This document shows positions 27,554 through 34,346 of a DNA stretch of 52,070 bases, piece by piece. The DNA is from Vibrio hangzhouensis. GTDB lineage: Bacteria; Pseudomonadota; Gammaproteobacteria; Enterobacterales; Vibrionaceae. Numbering within the stretch: the stretch's first letter is position 1; each line of letters begins with the position of its first letter. The notes beneath the pieces are model-generated. The model worked only from the letters and a program-made list of their open reading frames with translations. It had not been told where the DNA came from and ran no database searches. Both the position numbers and the translations under genes were made by a program. The DNA lies in the NCBI RefSeq assembly GCF_900107935.1, contig NZ_FNVG01000027.1, forward strand, positions 1 to 52,070. The letters run 5' to 3'.

Positions 27554-27886
27554 AACGCAATCCTCCTGACGTTTATTCTATAGAAAACATAGCACTTATC
27601 GTTCGACATTTATGCTGATGTGATCTCAAATCGTCATCAGGAGTACAAATAGAGCCAGGCTGCTTTAATGACACCTTGGTGATTGAGGCCGTTATTGCAA
27701 TTCAGTTTGACTGTGTTTTTTCTCAACAACAAGACTGGAATTGGTGAGCAAAGTCTTAAAAGTTTTCTAGACTCAAAGTAAGGGTAGTGTGCTTAGCGCA
27801 TTGTAAGTTTGGGTGTGAGATCAGAGACTCCTCAGTAAGTTATGTTATAGTAGCGTTAATTCCAGTTACGAAATTAGGAGTCGTAA
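27554..27886. other. Divergent promoter gap between uspA and ftnA
   Basis: A 333-base gap without an open frame. A -10-like TATAGT lies at 27846-27851, about 40 bases before the ftnA ATG, but no good -35 lies at the right distance. I could not assign a Fur or other operator. Confidence 0.45.
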
Positions 27887-28414
27887 ATGCTTTCTCCAGC
27901 AATGGTTCAGCATCTGAACGAGCAAATTAACCTCGAATTTTTCTCATCCAATCTATACTTACAAATGAGTGCTTGGTGTGAAGACAAAGGATTCGAAGGT
28001 GCGGCTGAATTTCTTCGTAAGCATGCGGACGAAGAAATGCAACACATGCAAAGACTGTTTACGTATGTCAGCGAGACGGGTGCCCTGCCGATTCTGGGCA
28101 GTATTGAAGCGCCTCGACATGACTTTGACAGCTTGGGTGATGTGTTCCGCGAAACCTACAAACATGAGCAGATGATTACGGAAAAAATCAACAAACTGGC
28201 TCATGTTGCGTTTACAGCTCAAGACTACTCAACGTTTAATTTTCTTCAGTGGTACGTTGCCGAGCAACATGAAGAAGAAAAATTATTTAAAGGGATCTTA
28301 GATAAGCTAGAACTCGTAGGTGAGAACGGACAGGCGCTGTTCTTCATCGATAAGGACTTAGCAACGTTAGCGAAAGAAGGTTCGTCTTCCATTATGGATG
28401 CCCCTGCTGAGTAA
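27887..28414 (+). CDS. ftnA: Ferritin (non-haem iron storage)
   Basis: The 175-residue protein has the bacterial ferritin sequence: M-L-S at the start and the ferroxidase ligands E17, E50 and H53 (in KHADEEMQHM), with E94 in KHEQM and the later FLQWYVAEQHEEE segment containing Gln and Glu ligands. It forms the 24-subunit shell that oxidises and stores iron. TTAGGAGT lies 7 bases before the ATG. uspB follows after 69 bases, with an imperfect hairpin between. Confidence 0.96.
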   Translation: MLSPAMVQHLNEQINLEFFSSNLYLQMSAWCEDKGFEGAAEFLRKHADEEMQHMQRLFTYVSETGALPILGSIEAPRHDFDSLGDVFRETYKHEQMITEKINKLAHVAFTAQDYSTFNFLQWYVAEQHEEEKLFKGILDKLELVGENGQALFFIDKDLATLAKEGSSSIMDAPAE

Positions 28415-28425
28415 CATCAGCGTTT

Positions 28426-28449
28426 AAAAGTCGACTGGTCGTCTTTTTC
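28426..28449 (+). terminator. Candidate terminator after ftnA
   Basis: AAAG-T-CGA pairs with TCG-T-CTTT around CTGG (one T-T mismatch), followed by TTTTT. It is imperfect, so partial read-through into uspB is possible. Confidence 0.5.
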
Positions 28450-28483
28450 TCTTGGGCATCTGGGAAGATGTAGGGAGGAAAAG

Positions 28484-28807
28484 ATGATCAGTGGAGACAC
28501 TATTCTATTAGCATTGATGCTCATTACCTCGGTCAATATGGCCCGGTATCTTACAGCTCTACGCTCACTTATTTTCATCATGCGTGAGGCGCATCCGCTC
28601 TTGTACCAACAAGTAGATGGTCGCGGTTTTTTCACCACTCACGGTAACATGGCCAAGCAGGTGAGGCTGTTTCACTACCTCAAAAGCAAAGAATACCATC
28701 ACCACCACGATCCGGTGTTTATTGGAAAATGTGACCGAGTGAGAGAGTTGTTCGTACTCTGTGTCGCCTTGATAGGGGTTACCTTGTTTGCGGGCTTCTT
28801 GTTGTAG
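28484..28807 (+). CDS. uspB: Universal stress protein B
   Basis: The 107-residue membrane protein matches UspB: it opens MISGDTILLAL, carries NMARYLTALR and YQQVDGRGFFTTHG, and has a hydrophobic C-terminal segment (LFVLCVALIGVTLFAGFLL). Two membrane helices flank a soluble region. GGAGG lies upstream of the ATG. In E. coli uspB is beside uspA; here ftnA lies between them. It is usually RpoS-dependent; no promoter was assigned here. Confidence 0.92.
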   Translation: MISGDTILLALMLITSVNMARYLTALRSLIFIMREAHPLLYQQVDGRGFFTTHGNMAKQVRLFHYLKSKEYHHHHDPVFIGKCDRVRELFVLCVALIGVTLFAGFLL

Positions 28808-28904
28808 CCGCAAGCTTGAGCGCAAAAGTACTTGATATCCGATAGCTGTGTGTCGGAGAGTTGGCTTTGTTCTGCGAAGTCGTTAGAATAGCGCCAGATT
28901 GTTG

Positions 28905-28936
28905 AAGGGATGTGCAATACGCACATCCTTTTTTTA
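28905..28936 (+). terminator. Rho-independent terminator of uspB
   Basis: GGATGTGC/GCACATCC stem with loop AATAC, followed by seven T residues. Confidence 0.9.
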
Positions 28937-28961
28937 TTGAATGTCGAGTCGGAACATCGTG

Positions 28962-30149
28962 ATGAGTCAGAAAATTGATGTAGTAGTAATTGGTGCTGGT
29001 GCTGCGGGTCTTATGTGTGCAGCAGAGGCAGGCAGGCGTGGGCGCTCCGTGCTGGTGCTGGATCATGCCAAGAAACCGGGCCGAAAAATCCTCATCTCTG
29101 GTGGCGGTAAGTGCAATTTTACTAACTACGATGTCTCGGCTAACAACTACCTGTGTCAGAATCCACATTTTGTGAAGTCGGCGTTGTCGCAGTACAGCAA
29201 CTGGGACTTTATCTCGCTTGTCAGTAAATACGGCATTGAGTTTGAAGAGCGCGATCATGGGCAGCTGTTCTGCCTCGAGTCGGCAAAAGACATCGTTAAG
29301 ATGCTGCTCTCTGAGTGTGAGTCACCGAATATACAGTTCCGTTATCAGGCGGATGTGCACAGCATTGAGAAAACCGAGACGGGCTTTTCTCTGCACGCCG
29401 ATACTGATGTGATTGAATGTGCATCATTAGTGGTAGCGACAGGTGGACTATCGATGCCAAAGCTGGGCGCGACGCCCTTTGGATACAAAATCGCCGAGCA
29501 GTTCGGTCTTGAGGTGGTCTCGACTACAGCAGGACTGGTGCCGTTTACCTTGCATAAAGAAGACAAGGAAGATTTTGCTGAACTGTCTGGCATCGCCATT
29601 CCTGCCGAGATCACAGCGAATGATGGCACGCTTTTCAAAGAGGCTTTGTTGTTCACTCATCGCGGACTGTCCGGCCCGTCGGTTTTGCAGATCTCTTCGT
29701 TCTGGAAACCTGGGCAAAATGTGTCAGTGAATTTGGTACCCGAAGCAGATATTGATGAGTTGCTGACTCGATCGCTTGAGAAACACCCAAACCAAAGCCT
29801 GAAGAACACTCTGGCACGAGTGCTGCCAAAGCGTTTGGTAGAGGTGCTTATTGAGCGTAAGGTGTTTGCGGACAAGCCTTTAAAACAATATAACCACAAA
29901 GAGTTGCTGTCCATTCGGGAGTCACTTGAGAACTGGACGATTGCGCCCAATGGTACCGAGGGTTACCGCACTGCAGAGGTAACATTAGGCGGGGTGAATA
30001 CCGACCATCTGTCGTCGAAGACCATGGAGTGTAAATCGATCCCGGGCTTGTACTTTATCGGTGAGGTAATGGACGTGACAGGTTGGCTTGGTGGATATAA
30101 CTTCCAGTGGTGCTGGTCGTCAGGGTTCGTGGCGGGTCAGCATGTCTAG
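28962..30149 (+). CDS. HI0933-like flavoprotein (YhiN/BaiN family)
   Basis: This 395-residue NAD(P)/FAD-dependent oxidoreductase has the dinucleotide motif VVVIGAGAAGLMCA at its start, then the family hallmark GRKILISGGGKCNFTN (about residues 42-57), THRGLSGPSVLQ (about 232-243), and the C-terminal GEVMDVTGWLGGYNFQWCWSSG. It matches E. coli YhiN in order; the substrate is uncertain. ATG 28962 is chosen from the family start; the frame also opens at ATG 28941, which sits right after the terminator T run and is less likely. The terminator at 30171 ends it. Confidence 0.88.
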   Translation: MSQKIDVVVIGAGAAGLMCAAEAGRRGRSVLVLDHAKKPGRKILISGGGKCNFTNYDVSANNYLCQNPHFVKSALSQYSNWDFISLVSKYGIEFEERDHGQLFCLESAKDIVKMLLSECESPNIQFRYQADVHSIEKTETGFSLHADTDVIECASLVVATGGLSMPKLGATPFGYKIAEQFGLEVVSTTAGLVPFTLHKEDKEDFAELSGIAIPAEITANDGTLFKEALLFTHRGLSGPSVLQISSFWKPGQNVSVNLVPEADIDELLTRSLEKHPNQSLKNTLARVLPKRLVEVLIERKVFADKPLKQYNHKELLSIRESLENWTIAPNGTEGYRTAEVTLGGVNTDHLSSKTMECKSIPGLYFIGEVMDVTGWLGGYNFQWCWSSGFVAGQHV

Positions 30150-30170
30150 TCCCCTCTGATGGTAAAACAG

Positions 30171-30200
30171 AAAAACGCCGAGCAGATGCTCGGCGTTTTT
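30171..30200. terminator. Bidirectional terminator
   Basis: AAAAACGCCGAGC/GCTCGGCGTTTTT forms a 13-bp perfect stem with an AGAT loop, so both convergent genes are terminated. Confidence 0.93.
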
Positions 30201-30201
30201 A

Positions 30202-31473
30202 TTACATCATCCATTTCCACCATACAAAGACGGCCAAAAACCCAAACAGGTAAATCAGACCCAGAATGGAAAGAATTTTGAGCTTGCTGCCCATCTTGAG
30301 CGCAGGTGGCAGCTCGGTTCTGGAGACCAGAAGGTAGTTCAGCAGCGCGAATACGGGAGTGGTGACAAACGCCATGATCATCGCGAAGTTGAGCATGGGC
30401 ATCAGTGCTTGTGCAAAGAATGCCACGATCGAGATAGCTGCGACAGAGACTACGATGACCCAGGCCTGATAGGTCTTGGGGTTCTCCTCAGTTTGTTTCT
30501 GTATCAAGCGTTGTGATTCAGCGATAGCTCGTGAGTAGCCGTCAATGACGGTAATGGTGCTGCCAAAAATACAGAAAAAAGCGATCACTGCAATCAGGTA
30601 GCGCGACCACTCACCGATGGTGCTGGCATACATACTGACTAACTGGTGAGAGAAGCCAACGCCAGAGGCAGACAGTTCCGTCCCCGAGCCGTGAATGACC
30701 AGGGCACCTAAAGCCACAAACACGATAGCCAGTATTGCAGTCCCGATGTAGCCTACATTGAAATCAAACAGAGCGGACTCTGCGGTGACCTGCTGCTTCT
30801 TACATTGGCTCTTAAGCCACATTGAAGTGATACTGGAGATCTCAATCGGTGCAGGCATCCAGCCCATGGTGACCACAATGAAGCCGATCGCGGCAATGGT
30901 CCATGGTGAGGGAGCCTGATAGTCGGCCGGTGCTACGCTGCCATTTGAGGCTGCGATGATGACCGCTGTCACAGTGGCAATCGTCAGGGTTGCCATAATG
31001 GCTTTCGACAGGCCGTCCAGCGCTTTGTAGTGTCCGGCAAATAAAATCGCTACACAGGTCACCAGAACTATGCCACACAGCACAAGCGAAGACAGTTCAA
31101 AGGGCAGGAAATAGCCCAGAAGACTGGCACTGAACAGCAACAGTGCGGCAGTGTTTATGATGGCAGAAATGACATTGAGTATGGTGAATACCCACAGATA
31201 TCCACGTCCCAGATTGGCATAACCTTGAATTAAGCTGTCTCCCGTTCCCATGGTGTATTGGACACCTGCTCTAAAAAACGGGTATTTAAACAGGTTTACA
31301 AGCAGAATAAGCGCAGCCAGTTGCCAACCATAGATGGCCCCGGCTTTAGTAGAAGCCACTAAGTGTGAGCCGCCGACAGCGGCGGCGGCCATCATAATAC
31401 CCGGGCCAAGTGAGCGTAGTAACTGAGACAAACCGGAACGGGCCGGTGGCGAAGAAGAGATCGAATTCTCCAT
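30202..31473 (-). CDS. Nramp-related transporter lacking the canonical metal ligands
   Basis: The 423-residue protein has about eleven membrane helices and the Nramp/LeuT-type fold. TM1 carries GPGIMMAAAAVGGSHLV where metal-transporting Nramps have D-P-G-N; both the Asp and the Asn are replaced (G and I). The TM6 equivalent reads GWMPAPIEISS, keeping the Met-Pro but not the following His of the canonical motif. This places it in the Nramp-related group whose substrate is not a simple divalent metal. It acts in the inner membrane. Its stop lies next to the bidirectional terminator; no partner gene is adjacent. Confidence 0.85.
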   Translation of the reverse strand: MENSISSSPPARSGLSQLLRSLGPGIMMAAAAVGGSHLVASTKAGAIYGWQLAALILLVNLFKYPFFRAGVQYTMGTGDSLIQGYANLGRGYLWVFTILNVISAIINTAALLLFSASLLGYFLPFELSSLVLCGIVLVTCVAILFAGHYKALDGLSKAIMATLTIATVTAVIIAASNGSVAPADYQAPSPWTIAAIGFIVVTMGWMPAPIEISSITSMWLKSQCKKQQVTAESALFDFNVGYIGTAILAIVFVALGALVIHGSGTELSASGVGFSHQLVSMYASTIGEWSRYLIAVIAFFCIFGSTITVIDGYSRAIAESQRLIQKQTEENPKTYQAWVIVVSVAAISIVAFFAQALMPMLNFAMIMAFVTTPVFALLNYLLVSRTELPPALKMGSKLKILSILGLIYLFGFLAVFVWWKWMM

Positions 31474-31786
31474 GGCAGAAATCCTTTGTAATTATTATCC
31501 GTAGATGAGAATGATTGGGCTGTAATAAAAAATTTACACTTTGAATTGAAATTATTTAATAACCCTATTATTTCTACAGGTTTTTCAGAGTGATGCAATG
31601 CCATCAAGGTGGCTGGGTTTGTGGTTTTGGAGTGAAATAGCGGCAGGAAGAATGAAAGTAGTGGTTTGTTCCGTTAATGGCAGTGGCTTTTGATGCTAAG
31701 TTTTTGAGAACCAGTTAAAAAAAGTAGGAAAAAAATCGCAGGTGGTTGCAGCGCACATGATGTCGCGCTGCAACCGCGACGGGGTG
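31474..31786. other. Non-coding gap between the Nramp-related and EamA genes
   Basis: AT-rich, no open frame. It contains the EamA terminator (31728-31775) and, at 31506-31520, TGAGAATGATTGGGC, which matches a Fur-type 7-1-7 site in about 10 of 15 positions, 33 bases before the Nramp-related start. The Fur match is weak. Confidence 0.4.
31728..31775 (-). terminator. Strong inverted repeat / terminator after the EamA gene
   Basis: GGTTGCAGCGC (31744-31754) and GCGCTGCAACC (31765-31775) pair perfectly over 11 bp with a 10-base loop. On the minus strand a T7 run follows 8 bases later. It lies 12 bases beyond the EamA stop. Confidence 0.75.
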
Positions 31787-32671
31787 TTAAGTTTTGCGTT
31801 TAAACTGTTGCACGACCAGTCCTACGATAATGAGTACCAGGCCAACCAGCGTTGAAGGATGGATCTCTTCGCCAATCACCGATGCCAGTAGCATCAGGGA
31901 AATAAAAGGAGAGGCAAAAATCAGATTGCTGATTCGAGCCGTATTTTGTGTCGATTTCAGAGCGCTGAGCCACAGCACAAACGTAATGCCCATTTCAAAG
32001 AGTCCGACATAAGAAACCGCCAGCCAGCCTTTGAGGCTAATGGCAGACCACGCTGCCCCTTCGTATAGAGCGACGGCAAAGGCGAAGGGTAGGGCGACAA
32101 GGAATCCAAGCAGTACACCAACAACCGGATCGGCTGTGTTTTTGGTGTTCAAGATCCAATAACCTGCCCAGAGTAATGTAGACAGCAGGGCCAGACCCAC
32201 GCCCAGCGGGCTGTCGAACTGAAGCCCCAGTACGTCGCCTTTGGTTGCAATCACCACGACCCCCAGATAACCCAGCGCACAGGCAAACCAGTCCTGTGGT
32301 CGGATTTTTTGCTTCAGGAAGACGGCCGCCATCAGAGTCAGAGTAATGGCCCAGCTGTAGTTGATGGGCTGTGCTTGAGAGGCGGGCAGCAGATCATAGG
32401 CCTTAAATAAGATCAGGTAGTAAGCCAGAGGGTTAATCAGGCCCAGCAACAGATAATAAAATGGGTTGGATAAAAAGGTTGTTTTAACCTGAGCAAGTGT
32501 CCCCTGAGCCGCGCAGATGACAATCAGAGCAACGGTCGAGGCTAGAGAAGCTGCTGCCACCATTTGTGCTGGGGTGAATTCTGCCAATGTCAGCTTAAAG
32601 GCTGTGGCAACGGTCGACCACAGGAGTACTGCGGACAGGCCAAACAGGAGGGCCTTGCGTTCGTTTTGCAT
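31787..32671 (-). CDS. EamA/DMT-family transporter
   Basis: The 294-residue protein has ten predicted helices in two EamA halves, opening GLSAVLLWSTVATAFKLTL. The second half ends GLVLIIVGLVVQQFKRKT. Inner-membrane metabolite exporter type, substrate unknown. It lies on the same strand as, and downstream of, the flagellar left arm, separated from the lytic transglycosylase gene by 92 bases, and has its own strong terminator. It probably belongs to the host backbone, not to the flagellar locus. Confidence 0.88.
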   Translation of the reverse strand: MQNERKALLFGLSAVLLWSTVATAFKLTLAEFTPAQMVAAASLASTVALIVICAAQGTLAQVKTTFLSNPFYYLLLGLINPLAYYLILFKAYDLLPASQAQPINYSWAITLTLMAAVFLKQKIRPQDWFACALGYLGVVVIATKGDVLGLQFDSPLGVGLALLSTLLWAGYWILNTKNTADPVVGVLLGFLVALPFAFAVALYEGAAWSAISLKGWLAVSYVGLFEMGITFVLWLSALKSTQNTARISNLIFASPFISLMLLASVIGEEIHPSTLVGLVLIIVGLVVQQFKRKT

Positions 32672-32763
32672 GAAAGTCAGTAAGGATGAATGGATTAGAA
32701 TGTCAGCATCTTACCAGTGAATAGTGGGCTGAAAACAGCCAATTTTTCGTTTTTATAATAGGG

Positions 32764-33495
32764 TTACAACGAAATCAGAGGTGGTAACGGGGTCAGATCA
32801 ATGAGTGGTGTCTGTTGCCATTGTGTTTCGCTGGCAAAAAGCCATAGGGTGCTGACGCGATCGTGTTTCAGCGTCGACAGGTCGACCAGAGTCAGCAGAG
32901 CGTGAAATCGATGCACATAGTGGATGGTTTCTTCGGGGAGGTGCAGATCGGCAAATTGATGGCTGCCAGCCCTTTTGATCGCCCTTTGCACACGCCCTTC
33001 CCCTGCGTTGTAGGCGGCCAGAGTCAGGTTGATGTCACCGTTGAATTTTCGGTACAGAAAGTCGAGGTATTGCATCGCGGCCTGAGTACTGGGGGCGATG
33101 TCAAATCGTTGGTCCTGCTGCTCATTAACGGTCAGACCAAAGCGTTTTGCTGTAGCGGGCATTAATTGCCACAGTCCGGCCGCCTTTGCGGGCGAAATTG
33201 CGCTAGGGTTATAGGATGATTCTAACATGGGCACTAGCACCAAACTCTCTGGCAGAGATCGTTTGGATAGCTGACTAAAGATTTCACTCACCAACGGATT
33301 GAACTCTTCAAACTTGTTGAGAATTTGTCTCTGATAGGGCTGAAGCTTGGCTAAGTGAGGTTGGATGGCGCTATCTGGCGGGGCAGAGCCCGCGCTTACA
33401 GCTGGTGGCCATAAGCAAACCATTCCCGCCACTAACCAAATGGCTAAGTGCAGCCAGAGACGGCAAACCGAAACGTTAACCGATATGTTCCTCAT
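32764..33495 (-). CDS. Lytic transglycosylase (SLT family), flagellar-locus
   Basis: The 243-residue enzyme has an N-terminal signal segment (about residues 13-35, ending PAVSA) and a family-1 lytic transglycosylase domain: catalytic Glu in MLESSYNPSA (E92), AAGLWQLMPATAKRFGL, and AAYNAGEGRVQRAI. It cuts the glycan chain of peptidoglycan in the periplasm. ATG 33495 overlaps the end of flgN by 20 bases, so translation is coupled. As FlgJ here lacks its muramidase domain, this gene probably supplies the hole-making activity for rod assembly, as dedicated lytic enzymes do in some other flagellar systems. It could also be a general housekeeping enzyme. Confidence 0.85.
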   Translation of the reverse strand: MRNISVNVSVCRLWLHLAIWLVAGMVCLWPPAVSAGSAPPDSAIQPHLAKLQPYQRQILNKFEEFNPLVSEIFSQLSKRSLPESLVLVPMLESSYNPSAISPAKAAGLWQLMPATAKRFGLTVNEQQDQRFDIAPSTQAAMQYLDFLYRKFNGDINLTLAAYNAGEGRVQRAIKRAGSHQFADLHLPEETIHYVHRFHALLTLVDLSTLKHDRVSTLWLFASETQWQQTPLIDLTPLPPLISL

Positions 33496-33913
33496 AGGAA
33501 TGTCGCTCTTTGCCCGTGAGTTCGCCCAGCAATTCATGGAAAGCGGCGGAGCTTTGGCCGTTATCGTGATTGTATTTTTGGCATTCTTTAATCAGTGACG
33601 CCAGCATCTGCCACTGTTTGCTAATGTTGTCAGCCAGTTTGGTTGGCAGTGCACGAATCAGCTTTTTGACGCCCAGTTCAGAGCTAGGTAGTTGCAGTTG
33701 TAATAACGCCTGACTGCGTTTGCTGGCATTGTGGCTGAGTTGCTTAAGTATTGGAAGCTGGCCGTGGATATTGTTGCTTAGCGCCTCACCATCAAATTTA
33801 AGGTAGAGTGCTTTTTGATGCTGTAGCAATGCGAGCAGTTTGCGATACAACCGAATGTCTTCGGTTATCGATAGCACAAATTGCTGGACTAGCTCTGTCC
33901 TTGTTGCGGCCAT
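33476..33913 (-). CDS. flgN: Flagellar chaperone FlgN (lateral type)
   Basis: The 145-residue, largely helical protein lies directly after flgM and has the length, charge and helix-rich composition of FlgN, the cytoplasmic chaperone of FlgK and FlgL. Sequence identity within this family is low, so the call rests mostly on position. ATG 33913 has AGGGAG 8 bases upstream; the frame open to 33946 is longer without support. Its end overlaps the lytic transglycosylase start. Confidence 0.8.
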   Translation of the reverse strand: MAATRTELVQQFVLSITEDIRLYRKLLALLQHQKALYLKFDGEALSNNIHGQLPILKQLSHNASKRSQALLQLQLPSSELGVKKLIRALPTKLADNISKQWQMLASLIKECQKYNHDNGQSSAAFHELLGELTGKERHSYEEHIG

Positions 33914-33966
33914 GAGTGTTGCTCCCTTACCGGGGCGCTGCCCCAATGTCTAATGCGTTAATATCA

Positions 33967-34254
33967 TTAAGACTCGTGTCCGGTATGAAAACGCATCACT
34001 GCCTGAGACAACGCTTTAACATCCAGCCCGAGTTCACCTTTCGCAAGTGCGTTGCGCACCGCTTCGACTTTCGCCATATCGACATTCGGCATGGCTGACA
34101 GTTCAGCCTGCGCTTTGTCTAATGCGGCAGTATTCGCATTGAATGCCGTCTCGGTCGTGGACGTTCGAGTCGGTGCTTCTGCTGTGGCCTGTGTTTTCGA
34201 TTGACTGAAGTTGGTTTGCGGGACATGACCCCCTGCCACCTTATCGATTTTCAT
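33967..34254 (-). CDS. flgM: Anti-sigma-28 factor FlgM (lateral type)
   Basis: The 95-residue product starts MKIDKVAGG and has a Ser/Thr/Ala-rich disordered N-terminal half. The C-terminal helix (VEAVRNALAKGELGLDVKALSQAVMRF) matches the sigma-binding region of FlgM. It holds the flagellar sigma factor inactive until the hook is complete, then is exported. ATG 34254 is preferred (AGGA 8 bases upstream); GTG 34257 also fits. It is followed by flgN after 53 bases and preceded by the large lyase gene, with an inverted repeat in the 92-base gap. Confidence 0.87.
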   Translation of the reverse strand: MKIDKVAGGHVPQTNFSQSKTQATAEAPTRTSTTETAFNANTAALDKAQAELSAMPNVDMAKVEAVRNALAKGELGLDVKALSQAVMRFHTGHES

Positions 34255-34295
34255 CACAAAATTCCTGTCTGCATTGTTGTTAACAGTATAGGGCG

Positions 34296-34334
34296 ACAGG
34301 CAAACAAAAAGTATTAAACAATTTGTTTGCCTGT
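34296..34334. repeat. Perfect 13-bp inverted repeat between the lyase gene and flgM
   Basis: ACAGGCAAACAAA (34296-34308) and TTTGTTTGCCTGT (34322-34334) are exact inverted copies, 13 bases apart. No T run follows on either strand. On the minus strand the arm nearest flgM lies just upstream of a -10-like TATACT (34284-34289), so it overlaps the spacer of a possible flgM promoter. It may be an operator, or an mRNA hairpin that ends or stabilises the lyase transcript. Confidence 0.7.
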
Positions 34335-34346
34335 GATTAGGCTACA

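Noticed and set aside
28779..29258. A 159-residue minus-strand frame over uspB and the flavoprotein
   Set aside because: It crosses the uspB terminator and both real genes; no coding support.
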